Positions 52,669 to 61,638 of a stretch of DNA of 64,000 bases are shown piece after piece (within the stretch, counting starts at the first letter, position 1; the number at the start of each line of letters is the position of its first letter). The stretch is taken from positions 62,001 to 126,000 of the forward strand of contig NZ_JBAJEY010000001.1 of NCBI RefSeq assembly GCF_039822285.1. The letters run 5' to 3'. The notes beneath the pieces are model-generated. The model saw only the letters and a list, made by a program, of their open reading frames with translations. It was not told where the DNA came from and made no database searches. Source of the DNA: Thiofaba sp039822285. Its GTDB lineage: Bacteria; Pseudomonadota; Gammaproteobacteria; Halothiobacillales; Halothiobacillaceae. Both the position numbers and the translations under genes were made by a program.

Positions 52669-53362
52669 AGCCGATCGGCCGAATATTCTCGCCCTCATTC
52701 CTGCGCGGGGTGGGAGCAAGGGGCTGCCGGGCAAGAACATCCTGCCCCTCGCGGGGAAACCGCTGATCCAGTGGAGCATCGAGGCCGCGCACGGCTCGCG
52801 CTTCATGACCCGGGTGGTGGTCTCCAGCGATGATCCTGCCATCCTCGCGGTGGCGCGGGCGGCGGGGGCCGAGACGCCCTTCGTCCGCCCGGCAGAACTG
52901 GCGCAGGACGACACCCCTAGCATGGATGTCGTGCTCCATGCCCTCGATCAGCTGCCGCCGGTGGACTGGGTCGTCCTGTTGCAACCGACTTCGCCGCTGC
53001 GCAGCGCGGAGGACATCGACCAGGCCATCGCCCGCTGCCTGGAGACCGGCGCGCCGGCCTGCGTGAGCGTGAGCGAATCTCCGGCCTTGCCGTGGTGGAT
53101 GTTCAGGGTGGATGCGACGGGGCGGCTTGTGCCGTTTCTCGATGCGGCGCAGCGCCCGCAACGCCGGCAGGAGGCGCCCACCCTCTACACCCTCAATGGC
53201 GCGGTCTACGTCGCGCGGGTGGAGTGGCTGCGCAAGACCCGCAGCTTTCTGAGCGAGGAAACCGTGGCCCATGTGATGCCTGCCGAGCGTTCGGTGGACA
53301 TCGACACGGCGCTGGATTTCCGTCTGGCGGAGTGCCTTCTGGCGGCTCAGCCCGAAGTTTGA
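52661..53362 (+). CDS. legF: CMP-nonulosonic acid cytidylyltransferase, LegF/NeuA type
   Basis: 233 residues. CTP-binding NILALIPARGGSKGLPGKNILPLAGKPLIQWSI, then VVVSSDDPAILAVARAAGA and LLQPTSPLRSAEDIDQAI. Activates the nonulosonic acid with CMP for the glycosyltransferase. Last gene of the operon, overlapping the preceding one by eight bases and the convergent downstream gene by 16 bases. Confidence 0.92.
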   Translation: MAEADRPNILALIPARGGSKGLPGKNILPLAGKPLIQWSIEAAHGSRFMTRVVVSSDDPAILAVARAAGAETPFVRPAELAQDDTPSMDVVLHALDQLPPVDWVVLLQPTSPLRSAEDIDQAIARCLETGAPACVSVSESPALPWWMFRVDATGRLVPFLDAAQRPQRRQEAPTLYTLNGAVYVARVEWLRKTRSFLSEETVAHVMPAERSVDIDTALDFRLAECLLAAQPEV

Positions 53363-54114
53363 GCCACGCGGCGCAGCGCTGGTACTGCCAGCCCCGCCTG
53401 ATCCGCCAAGGCCAGCGCCCGCGCCAGGCGCGCTGGGGCACTGCGGCCCATGCACTTGTGCGCCGGATCCCCAGCGAAGCCCTCCAGCATCCCCTGGAGC
53501 AGCCGCTCGCGGTCGAAGTTCCTACCGGAGAGCCACTCCTGCAGGTCGATCACATCCGACGCCACCTCGCGCGCCAGGGCCTCGTGCTCGCGCCAGAGCT
53601 CCTCCACGGTACCCCCGGTGACCAGCCCGCAGATATTGGTGGTGAGGATGTAGACGTTCTTGCGCACCAGCTCCCAGAGCAGGGTGTCCATGTCGCCCAC
53701 TTCGCGGGCCGGTAGATCGACCTTGGCCATGGCCCTGACGATCAGCCCCGCATGCGGGCCATACACGGGGGAGGGGAGCAGGGGCTTGCTGTCCTGGCCC
53801 TTCTTTTTCTCGAACCAGACCGACATGATCGTGGGGTGGGTCAGGCCGTGGGATTCCCAGTCGCGCGGTAACAGCTCGTTCTGCAGCAGCACCAGGCGAT
53901 CACGCCATGGCGTGGGCATGTCCCGCAGGCAGGTTTGCAGGTCGGCCTCGCCGACCGCCAGGATCACAGCCTGCGGCTCGGGGTTGAGGGTGTGGGCGGT
54001 GGCAAGCGGCATGTCGCGGTTGACCGGATAGACCGGGTGGCCCAGGCGCAGCAGGCCGCGCGCCAGCACGGCGCCGATCTCGCCGATGCCGATGATGATG
54101 ATGGGGTCGAGCAT
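53347..54114 (-). CDS. Uncharacterised NAD(P)-binding protein, reductase-like
   Basis: 255 residues. N-terminal Rossmann motif PIIIIGIGEIGAVLARGLLRLG and VILAVGEADLQ, resembling the 2-dehydropantoate reductase (ApbA/PanE) fold, though I do not recognise a defined family and the typical catalytic Lys of PanE is not evident. The C-terminal half is helical. ATG 54114 is preferred for GAGGA eight bases upstream; ATG 54129 overlaps the preceding stop (ATGA). Co-transcribed with the RoxA-like gene. Confidence 0.6.
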   Translation of the reverse strand: MLDPIIIIGIGEIGAVLARGLLRLGHPVYPVNRDMPLATAHTLNPEPQAVILAVGEADLQTCLRDMPTPWRDRLVLLQNELLPRDWESHGLTHPTIMSVWFEKKKGQDSKPLLPSPVYGPHAGLIVRAMAKVDLPAREVGDMDTLLWELVRKNVYILTTNICGLVTGGTVEELWREHEALAREVASDVIDLQEWLSGRNFDRERLLQGMLEGFAGDPAHKCMGRSAPARLARALALADQAGLAVPALRRVAQTSG

Positions 54115-54125
54115 GGGGGCAGTCC

Positions 54126-55313
54126 TCATTCGTCGTCAGTGAACATCAGGCAGCCGCGGGCGTACAGGCGGTGGAGCAGGGGCCAGATCGCTGCGCCATA
54201 CTTCGCAGCAGCCTCGGCGTCGACATGCTGCTCGCGGCAGAGCATCTCCACCATCCCGCGCCCGGACTCGGACAGCTCCACGCACTCGCCATCCATAAAG
54301 AACAGGACCTTGCCCGGCTGGGTGATGAAGGCCAGGCGGGCGGCGGGTACGCGGCGCAGCACCGCGCCGTCTTCCAGCATCTCGCGCAGTTCGTCGAGGT
54401 TCAGCGGCTCATTGTCCGGGAACAGACCGCCGAGGTTGAGGTTACGCTCGGTCAGCCATTCGCCCAGGATGCGTTGCAGGGCGGCGTCGTCCGGGGTCAG
54501 GGCCTCGCGCACCAGGCGGGTGAGTTTGGTGAGGGCGGCAGCGCTGATCTCGCCGGGGTTGCCTTGCGGGGCGAGGTCCGGGTCGCTGTAGCGCAGCTTG
54601 GGCGGGATGCGGTCGACCAGGGCCTCGGCCACCGCGCCGACGATGTCGGCATGTGCCGGGGCGCGGAAGCCGATCGACCAGGTCATGCACTCGCTCAGGG
54701 CGACCCCGTGGTGGGGGATGCCCGGGGGCAGGTAGAGCATGTCCCCCGGTTCCAGGTCCCAGCTTTGGTCGGGGTTGAACTCGCGCAGGATGCGCAGGTC
54801 CAGCCCGTCGATGTAGGCGTTCTCGTCGTCGCGCGGGGTGGATTCGATCATCCAGCGTCGCCGTCCCCAGGCCTGGAGCAGGAACACGTCGTACTGGTCG
54901 ACGTGTGCGCCGACCGAGCCTCCGGGCGGGGCGTAGCTCATCATCAGATCGTCGATGCGCCAGTCCGGGATGAAGCGGAAGGGTTCGATGATCGCCATCA
55001 GCTCCGGGACGGCCTTTTCCACGTCGGAGACGAGGATCGACCAGCCCCGCTCGGGCAGGCGGGCGAAGTCCTCCTCGCTGAACGGGCCGTAGCGCAGCTC
55101 CCAGGGCTTGCTGCCGCCTTCCTCCAGCACCATGCGGCTGTGGATGCCTTCCTCGCAGGCGAGCCCTGCGAGCTCCTCGGGGGTGACGGGGGCCAGGAAG
55201 CCTGGAAAGGCTTGGCGGATCAGGAGCGGCTTCTTCTGCCAGTAGTCGCGCAGGAAGGTTTCGACGGGCATGCCGCCAAGGACCTGGTCGGTCGTCCACA
55301 TGGTCGGGATCAT
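54126..55313 (-). CDS. roxA: Cupin/JmjC ribosomal protein hydroxylase, RoxA (YcfD)-like
   Basis: 395 residues. N-terminal block VETFLRDYWQKKPLLIRQAF and the 2-oxoglutarate/Fe site: HVDQYDVFLLQAWGRRRW (HxD) with the second His in PPGIPHHGVALSE. It matches the ROX family that hydroxylates ribosomal protein L16 in E. coli (YcfD). The ATG lacks a good ribosome site. Divergent from modE, with 38 bases between the starts. Confidence 0.9.
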   Translation of the reverse strand: MIPTMWTTDQVLGGMPVETFLRDYWQKKPLLIRQAFPGFLAPVTPEELAGLACEEGIHSRMVLEEGGSKPWELRYGPFSEEDFARLPERGWSILVSDVEKAVPELMAIIEPFRFIPDWRIDDLMMSYAPPGGSVGAHVDQYDVFLLQAWGRRRWMIESTPRDDENAYIDGLDLRILREFNPDQSWDLEPGDMLYLPPGIPHHGVALSECMTWSIGFRAPAHADIVGAVAEALVDRIPPKLRYSDPDLAPQGNPGEISAAALTKLTRLVREALTPDDAALQRILGEWLTERNLNLGGLFPDNEPLNLDELREMLEDGAVLRRVPAARLAFITQPGKVLFFMDGECVELSESGRGMVEMLCREQHVDAEAAAKYGAAIWPLLHRLYARGCLMFTDDE

Positions 55314-55338
55314 CCGGAATGAGGGGATCCGTGGATGG

Positions 55339-55344
55339 TATACT
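55339..55344 (+). promoter_or_regulatory. TATACT box; possibly leaderless modE transcript
   Basis: TATACT ends seven bases before the ATG at 55352, and no Shine-Dalgarno lies between. The same layout occurs before epmB at 8789-8801. No clear -35 is present. Confidence 0.4.
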
Positions 55345-55351
55345 TCCGTCC

Positions 55352-55735
55352 ATGTCCAGCAAACCCTCGAAAGCCCCTCCGAAGCTGCCCGGCACGCCGT
55401 ATGGCGGGCATGTCCGCGCGCGCCTGTGGATCACCGGGGGCCAGGGGGGCTACCTTGGCGTGGGCAAGGTTCAGCTGCTGGAGGCGATCGCCGAGAAAGG
55501 CTCGATCAGCCAGGCCGCGAAGGCCATCGGCATGTCCTACAAGCGCGCCTGGCAGCTGGTCGAGGAGCTGAACGGTCTGGGCGACTCCCCGATGGTGGTC
55601 ACCGAGACCGGTGGCGCCCATGGCGGCGGCACGCGCCTGACCCCGCGCGGCGAGCATGCGATCAAGCTGTATCGGGAGTTCGAGGCCGAGTTCGCGGCCT
55701 TCGTGCGGAAGTTCCCGCATCCCATGGATCTCTGA
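55352..55735 (+). CDS. ModE-like winged-helix regulator lacking the molybdate-binding domain
   Basis: 127 residues. The winged HTH (VQLLEAIAEKGSISQAAKAIGMSYKRAWQLVEELN, TGGAHGGGTRLTPRGEHAIKLYREFE) matches the N-terminal DNA-binding domain of ModE. The C-terminal TOBE/MOP domains that bind molybdate are missing, so sensing must differ. No molybdate transport genes are nearby. Confidence 0.88.
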   Translation: MSSKPSKAPPKLPGTPYGGHVRARLWITGGQGGYLGVGKVQLLEAIAEKGSISQAAKAIGMSYKRAWQLVEELNGLGDSPMVVTETGGAHGGGTRLTPRGEHAIKLYREFEAEFAAFVRKFPHPMDL

Positions 55736-55753
55736 GCCTGTTTCGAGGTTTTC

Positions 55754-56575
55754 TTGTCCAACGTTCACGACGCGGCCCATGCCTGCCTGATGGAGTCCGA
55801 TCCCGCGCGCAAGGCGGCCTGCGTGCGCCGCCTTGCGCAGGACTTTGCCGCGGGGCGGCTGGCCGTGGAGCAGGGCAGCATGGCCATGCCGGTGCCCGAC
55901 CCCGGCCGTCCTGCCAGGCCCGAACTGGTCGAGCGCAGGCTCCTGGCCCAGCGCCCGGTATCGGTACTGGAAGGCCGCTTGGCGCTGGCCCATGCCCTGG
56001 CCCACATCGAATTCAACGCCATCAACATCGGCCTGGACGCGGCCTACCGTTTCCGCGGCCTGCCTGAAGGGTTTTATGCCGACTGGATTCGCGTCGCGGT
56101 GGAGGAGGCCCATCACTTCGAACTCCTGCGCGCCTACCTGAACGATCAGGGGCGGGACTACGGCGACTACCCCGCGCACGATGGCCTGTGGGAGATGGTA
56201 CGCCGCACCGACGACGACGCCCTGATTCGCATGGCCCTGGTGCCGCGCGTGTTGGAGGCGCGCGGCCTGGACGTCACTCCGGGGATGCAGGCCAGGTTGC
56301 GCGAGGTGGGGGACATACGCCTGGTCGAGATCCTCGACGTGATCTACCGCGAGGAGATCGGCCACGTGGAGATCGGCACGCGCTGGTTCCGTTTTCTTTG
56401 CACCGAGCGCGGTCTGGATGCGCGCGCGACCTTCCGCGCGTTGCTCTCCGAGTACATGGCCGGCCGCATCCGCGGGCCCTACGACGAGCTTGGCCGCATG
56501 CACGCGGGCTTCACCGCGGAGGAGATGGAGGACCTGCGGGCACTGGAGATGGAAACCATGGGACGCCTGTCATGA
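55754..56575 (+). CDS. DUF455 ferritin-like protein
   Basis: 273 residues with a TTG start, 5-6 bases after GAGG; no in-frame ATG is near. Ferritin-like diiron ligands: HIEFNAINIGLDA, VEEAHHFELL and EEIGHVEIGTRWF (E, ExxH, E, ExxH spacing). DUF455 proteins are of unknown function, some linked to tRNA modification-type diiron chemistry. Its stop overlaps the dnaE start by four bases. Confidence 0.85.
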   Translation: MSNVHDAAHACLMESDPARKAACVRRLAQDFAAGRLAVEQGSMAMPVPDPGRPARPELVERRLLAQRPVSVLEGRLALAHALAHIEFNAINIGLDAAYRFRGLPEGFYADWIRVAVEEAHHFELLRAYLNDQGRDYGDYPAHDGLWEMVRRTDDDALIRMALVPRVLEARGLDVTPGMQARLREVGDIRLVEILDVIYREEIGHVEIGTRWFRFLCTERGLDARATFRALLSEYMAGRIRGPYDELGRMHAGFTAEEMEDLRALEMETMGRLS

Positions 56576-59500
56576 CCGCCTTCGTCCACCTGCGCCTGCA
56601 TACCGAATACTCGCTGGTCGATGGCCTGCTGCGCATCAAGCCGCTGATGAAGCGGGCCAAGGAACTGGGCATCCCGGCCCTGGCGCTGACCGACCAGTGC
56701 AACCTGTTCGCCTTTGTGAAGTTCTACAAGGCGGCGCAGGAGAGTGGCATCAAACCGATCTTCGGCGTGGACGCCATCCTCAAGGGCCTGCCGGACAAGG
56801 AGCCCTCCCGCCTGGTGCTGCTGGCGCAGAACGAGGCGGGCTTCCGCAACCTGACCCGGCTGGTCTCGCGAGGCTACCTGGAGGGGCTCTCGGGCGGGGT
56901 GGCCATGCTCGAGCGCGACTGGCTGAGCCGTGCGTCCTGCGAGGGGATCATCGCCCTCTCCGGCGGGCGCGAGGGCGAGGTCGGCCAAGCCCTGCTCGGG
57001 GGCCAGCCCGGGCAGGCCGAGGGACTGCTTGCGCACTGGATGGATGTCTTCCCGGACCGCTTCTACCTCGAGGTCAGCCGCACCGGACGCCCCGGTGAGG
57101 AGGACGTGCTGCACAAGAGCGTGGACCTCGCTGCCGCCATGGGCGCACCCATCGTTGCCACCAACGACGTGCGCTTCCTCAGCCCGGAGGACTTCGAGGC
57201 CCACGAGGTGCGCGTCTGCATCCACGAGGGCCGCATTCTCGACGATCCCAAGCGCCCGCGCCGCTATTCCGAGCAGCAGTACCTGCGCTCGCCCGAGGAG
57301 ATGATCGAGCTGTTCGCCGATCTGCCGGAGGCCATCGAGAATACGGTCGAGATCGCCCGTCGCTGCTCGGTCGGCCTGTCCCTGGGCAAGCCGGTCCTGC
57401 CCAAGTTCCCGATCCCCGAGGGGCTCAGCGAGGGCGAGTTTTTCACCCTTGAGGCGGAAAAGGGCCTCGAGGAACGCCTGGCGGTGATCGCCCCCGAAGG
57501 GTCACCGGGGGCCGAGCAGAAACGCGCCCTGTATTTCGAGCGCCTGAAGTTCGAACTGGGCACCATCCTGCAGATGGGCTTCCCCGGCTACTTCCTGATC
57601 GTGGCCGACTTCATCCAGTGGGCCAAGCGCAACGGCATCCCGGTCGGGCCGGGGCGGGGTTCGGGCGCGGGCTCGCTGGTCGCCTACGCGCTGAAGATCA
57701 CCGACCTCGACCCCATTCCCTACGACCTGCTGTTCGAGCGATTCCTGAACCCCGAGCGGGTGTCCATGCCCGACTTCGATGTCGACTTCTGCATGGAGCG
57801 GCGCGACGAGGTGATCGACTACGTGGCCCGCACCTACGGCCGCGAGAGCGTCTCCCAGATCATCACCTACGGCAGCATGGCGGCGAAGGCGGTGGTGCGC
57901 GACGTGGGGCGCGTGCTCGGCAACGGTTATGGCTTCGTCGATGGCATCGCCAAGCTGATCCCGAACGAGCTCGGTATCAGCCTGAGCGAGGCCCTGGAGA
58001 AGGCCGAGGATCTCAAGCAGCGCTACGACAACGATGAGGAGGTGCGCGCGATCCTCGACATGGGCCTGCAACTCGAAGGCCTGTCGCGCAATGCGGGCAA
58101 GCATGCAGGTGGCGTGGTGATCGCCCCCGGCCCACTGACCGACTTCAGCCCCTTGTACCGTGCCGAAGGCGAGGAGGGCATCGTTACCCAGCTCGACAAG
58201 GATGACGTGGAGCAGATCGGCCTGGTCAAGTTCGACTTCCTTGGCCTGCGCACCCTGACCATCATCGACTGGGCGGTCAAGACCATCAACGCCCGCCGGG
58301 CGAAGGCCGGCGAGCCGCCCATCGACATCAGCCAGATCGACCTCGCCGACCGCAAGGCCTTCGACCTGCTCAAGGCCTGCCAGACCACGGCGGTGTTCCA
58401 GCTCGAATCGCGCGGCATGAAGGATCTCATCCGCCGCCTGCAGCCAGACTGTTTCGAGGATGTCATCGCGCTGGTGGCGCTGTTCCGCCCCGGTCCGCTC
58501 GAGTCCGGCATGGTGGACGACTTCATCGCCCGCAAGCACGGTCGCGCGGCCATCGAGTACCCGCACCCCGATCTTGAGCCCATCCTCAAGCCCACCTACG
58601 GCGTCATCGTCTACCAGGAACAGGTGATGCAGATCGCCCAGGTGCTGGCGCAGTACACCCTGGGTGGCGCGGACCTTTTGCGCCGCGCGATGGGCAAGAA
58701 AAAGCCCGAGGAGATGGCCAAGCAGCGCGAGATCTTCCTCGCGGGCGCGACCGGGCGCGGCGTGGATGCGGGCGTCGCGGGCTACATCTTCGACTTGATG
58801 GAGAAGTTCGCGGGCTACGGCTTCAACAAGTCGCACTCCGCCGCCTATGCGCTGGTGTCGGTGCAGACCGCCTGGCTCAAGGCGCACTATCCAGCCGCCT
58901 TCATGGCCGCCGTGCTGTCCGCCGACATGGACAACACCGACAAGGTCGTGGTCCTGATCGAGGAGTGCCGGCAGATGGGGCTCAAGGTCGAGCCGCCGCG
59001 GGTCAACGACTCCGACTACCGCTTCACCGTGCGCGACGACGCCACCGTGGTCTATGGCCTCGGCGCCATCAAGGGCGTGGGGCAGGGCGCCATCGAGTCC
59101 GTGCTGGAGGCTCGGGCCCAAGGGGGGGCCTTCCGCGACCTGCACGACTTCGTCCGTCGCGTGGACCGCGGCCGTCTCAACCGCCGCGTGCTGGAGGCCA
59201 TGATCCGCGCCGGGGCCCTGGATGGCCTCGGCCCGAATCGTGCCTCGCTCATGGCCGCCCTGCCGGACGCCCTGCGGCTGGCGGAGCATGCGGCCGAGCA
59301 GGAGGCCGCCGGGCAGGGTGACCTGTTCGGCATGTTCGCCGAGGACACGGCGGCTGAGGAGGCGCCGGTGCCGGTGGTCGAAATCCCCGAATGGGACGAC
59401 TTCGACCGCCTGGCCCAGGAAAAGGACGTGCTCGGTCTCTACCTCACCGGCCATCCCATCCAGGGCGTGATGGATGAGATCCGCCAGTTCACCGATATGC

Positions 59501-60105
59501 GCTTCGGCGAGCTGACCGGCCAGCTCGAGGACATGGCGCCGAAGGCCAACGGGCGGCCACAGGAGCGCAACGTCGTGGTCGCCGGGCTCATGATTGGCGT
59601 GCGCCCGCGCATCACCCAGCAGGGCGAGAAGGAGGCCTTCCTGCTGCTGGACGACGGCACCGGGCGCATCGAGGCGCGCCTGTTCCCGGAGGACTACAAG
59701 CGCCATGCCGAGCAGCTCGGCAAGGACCAGGTGCTGGTGCTCGAAGGCGGGGCGAGCTTCGACAGCTTCTCCGGCGGCGTGCGCCTGCGGGTGAAAAACC
59801 TCATGACCCTGGACCAGGCGCGCGAGGCCTATGCGCGCGAGCTACGCCTGGTGCTGGGCGCGGGCTTCGGGCCGGACGGGGTCGAGCGCCTGGCTGAGAC
59901 CCTGGCCCCCTTCCGGCCCGGTCGCTGCCCCGTCCTGCTCGATGTGCGCAACGGCCAGGCGCGCGGGCACATGGTGCTGGGAGATGCCTGGCGCATTGCC
60001 CCCGCGGGCGAGCTTTTGCGCCGCCTGCGTCTGCTGTCCGGTATCGAGCGTGTCGAGCTCAAGCACGCCCGCGTCGCGGCAGCTCCGGGACGTACGGAGG
60101 ATTGA
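56572..60105 (+). CDS. dnaE: DNA polymerase III subunit alpha
   Basis: 1177 residues from ATG 56572, standard bacterial DnaE length. N-terminal PHP domain (FVHLRLHTEYSLVDGLLRIKPL), catalytic palm with GPGRGSGAGSLVAYAL and PDFDVDFCMERRDEV (two of the metal-binding Asp), helix-hairpin-helix and C-terminal OB-fold (NVVVAGLMIGVRPRITQQGEK). Main replicative polymerase. Coupled to the DUF455 gene upstream. Confidence 0.98.
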   Translation: MTAFVHLRLHTEYSLVDGLLRIKPLMKRAKELGIPALALTDQCNLFAFVKFYKAAQESGIKPIFGVDAILKGLPDKEPSRLVLLAQNEAGFRNLTRLVSRGYLEGLSGGVAMLERDWLSRASCEGIIALSGGREGEVGQALLGGQPGQAEGLLAHWMDVFPDRFYLEVSRTGRPGEEDVLHKSVDLAAAMGAPIVATNDVRFLSPEDFEAHEVRVCIHEGRILDDPKRPRRYSEQQYLRSPEEMIELFADLPEAIENTVEIARRCSVGLSLGKPVLPKFPIPEGLSEGEFFTLEAEKGLEERLAVIAPEGSPGAEQKRALYFERLKFELGTILQMGFPGYFLIVADFIQWAKRNGIPVGPGRGSGAGSLVAYALKITDLDPIPYDLLFERFLNPERVSMPDFDVDFCMERRDEVIDYVARTYGRESVSQIITYGSMAAKAVVRDVGRVLGNGYGFVDGIAKLIPNELGISLSEALEKAEDLKQRYDNDEEVRAILDMGLQLEGLSRNAGKHAGGVVIAPGPLTDFSPLYRAEGEEGIVTQLDKDDVEQIGLVKFDFLGLRTLTIIDWAVKTINARRAKAGEPPIDISQIDLADRKAFDLLKACQTTAVFQLESRGMKDLIRRLQPDCFEDVIALVALFRPGPLESGMVDDFIARKHGRAAIEYPHPDLEPILKPTYGVIVYQEQVMQIAQVLAQYTLGGADLLRRAMGKKKPEEMAKQREIFLAGATGRGVDAGVAGYIFDLMEKFAGYGFNKSHSAAYALVSVQTAWLKAHYPAAFMAAVLSADMDNTDKVVVLIEECRQMGLKVEPPRVNDSDYRFTVRDDATVVYGLGAIKGVGQGAIESVLEARAQGGAFRDLHDFVRRVDRGRLNRRVLEAMIRAGALDGLGPNRASLMAALPDALRLAEHAAEQEAAGQGDLFGMFAEDTAAEEAPVPVVEIPEWDDFDRLAQEKDVLGLYLTGHPIQGVMDEIRQFTDMRFGELTGQLEDMAPKANGRPQERNVVVAGLMIGVRPRITQQGEKEAFLLLDDGTGRIEARLFPEDYKRHAEQLGKDQVLVLEGGASFDSFSGGVRLRVKNLMTLDQAREAYARELRLVLGAGFGPDGVERLAETLAPFRPGRCPVLLDVRNGQARGHMVLGDAWRIAPAGELLRRLRLLSGIERVELKHARVAAAPGRTED

Positions 60106-60170
60106 CGGCGGATGAGCATCCGGTGGGCTACGCTCTCTGGGCAAACCTTTTCCGACGTGAGGAGAGAGCC

Positions 60171-60569
60171 ATGCCGAGTCTGAACATGAAAAAGATGGTC
60201 GGAGTGCCCCTGGTTTCCGTTGCCCTCCTGGGGGCCCAACTGAGCCCGGCCTACGCCGCCATGGTGGACAGCCCCACGGTGTTGCAGCAGGCGCAGCAGA
60301 AGATGGATCGTGCCGGGCTGGCCACGCTGCTCGACCGTCAGGACGTGCGGGACCAGCTGGTCGCGATGGGGGTCGATCCCGCCGCGGCCAGGGAGCGCGT
60401 GGCCGCCATGACCGACGAGGAGGTGCGCCAGCTCAACCAGGGCATCCAGGAAATGCCGGCGGGCGGGGATGTCCTCGGGTTCGTCCTCGCGGTGTTCATC
60501 ATCCTCGTCATCACCGATATGCTCGGCGCGACTGACGTGTTCAGCTTCGTCCATAACATCAACAAGTAA
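60171..60569 (+). CDS. PA2779 family protein, small membrane protein
   Basis: 132 residues from ATG 60171, preceded by GGAGAG. N-terminal signal or anchor (VGVPLVSVALLGAQLSPAYA), a helical middle with ARERVAAMTDEEVRQL, then a C-terminal transmembrane helix (residues 103-122). Matches PA2779-like proteins. Function unknown; always paired with a PA2778-like cysteine peptidase, which follows after three bases. Confidence 0.85.
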   Translation: MPSLNMKKMVGVPLVSVALLGAQLSPAYAAMVDSPTVLQQAQQKMDRAGLATLLDRQDVRDQLVAMGVDPAAARERVAAMTDEEVRQLNQGIQEMPAGGDVLGFVLAVFIILVITDMLGATDVFSFVHNINK

Positions 60570-60572
60570 TCG

Positions 60573-61583
60573 ATGCGCCTGCCATGGCGTGTCCTCAGAT
60601 TCGGGGGCACGCTTTTTCTCGTTGCCATCCTGACCGCCTGCAGCCACGCCATCCAGACCGCGCGCCTGCAGCAGTCCCATCCCGACCAGCTGCCACTGCG
60701 TCACGAGCTGGTCGACACCCCCTTCTTCGCCCAGGCGCGCTACCAGTGCGGACCGGCGGCACTGGCCACCGTCCTTGCGCAGCGCGGATTGGCCGTGTCG
60801 CCCGACCAGCTCGTTGACCAGGTCTACCTGCCGGCGCGTGAGGGCAGTGTGTCCATCGAGATGGAGGCCGCGGCCCGGCGCCACGGCATGCTGGTCTACC
60901 CGTTGGCGGCCGATCTCGAGGCCGTGCTGCGCGAGGTGGCGGCGGGGCATCCAGTGCTTGTGTTGCAGAACCTCGGGCTGGAGTGGTGGCCGAAGTGGCA
61001 CTACGCGGTCGTCGTCGGCTATGACTTGCGGGAGGGCGAGGTCATGCTGCGCTCCGGTGTCACCCGGCGCTACCTGATGTCGATGGGTGTGTTCGAGGCG
61101 ACCTGGCGGCGGGGAGGCTACTGGGCCCGCGTGGTCGTACCGCCCGGCGGGATGCCCGCGTCAGCCATGCCCTTGGACTACGTGCGGGCCGCGCTCGATC
61201 TCGAGCAGAGCGGCCAGTCCGACGCCGCCCTCCGCAGTTTCCGCGTGGCCACAGAGCAATGGCCGCAGGCCCCTTTCGCCTGGCTGGCGCGGGGGAACCT
61301 CGCCTACCGGCTGGGGCTCGATCAGGAAGCTGCCGACAGTCTGGGCCATGGTGTGCGGGTGGCCCCGCGTGATGCCGCACTGTGGAACAATCTTGGTTAT
61401 GCCCTGGCTCGGGGCCCATGTGGGGAGCAGGCGCTGGAGGCGGTGCGCTGTGCCATCGCCCTCGATCCAGGCAATGCGGACTACCGGGACAGCCTGCGGG
61501 AGCTTCAGGCGTTGGTGAAGGGCCGGGCGTCATGCATCATGCCCACCTGTCCGGTGGAAACGGCCGGGCGCCCGCTCGACTGA
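60573..61583 (+). CDS. PA2778 family C39-like cysteine peptidase lipoprotein
   Basis: 336 residues. Lipoprotein signal (lipobox LTAC, Cys about residue 23). C39-like protease domain with catalytic Cys in ARYQCGPAALATVLAQRG and His in WHYAVVVGYD. The C-terminal ~120 residues form TPR-like repeats. Likely acts in the periplasm attached to a membrane. Operon with the PA2779 gene; substrate unknown. Confidence 0.88.
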   Translation: MRLPWRVLRFGGTLFLVAILTACSHAIQTARLQQSHPDQLPLRHELVDTPFFAQARYQCGPAALATVLAQRGLAVSPDQLVDQVYLPAREGSVSIEMEAAARRHGMLVYPLAADLEAVLREVAAGHPVLVLQNLGLEWWPKWHYAVVVGYDLREGEVMLRSGVTRRYLMSMGVFEATWRRGGYWARVVVPPGGMPASAMPLDYVRAALDLEQSGQSDAALRSFRVATEQWPQAPFAWLARGNLAYRLGLDQEAADSLGHGVRVAPRDAALWNNLGYALARGPCGEQALEAVRCAIALDPGNADYRDSLRELQALVKGRASCIMPTCPVETAGRPLD

Positions 61584-61638
61584 TGCCCCTCCCGAGGTTT
61601 GTCCCAGGCTGTAAACCATGGGGGGGGCGGTTTCCAGA

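Noticed and set aside
56188..56571. Upstream extension of dnaE
   Set aside because: It overlaps the DUF455 gene in another frame. The ATG at 56572 starts the conserved PHP domain.
57502..59706. Long minus-strand open frame opposite dnaE
   Set aside because: Antisense to strongly conserved polymerase motifs, with no ribosome site or recognisable domain; a GC-codon artefact.
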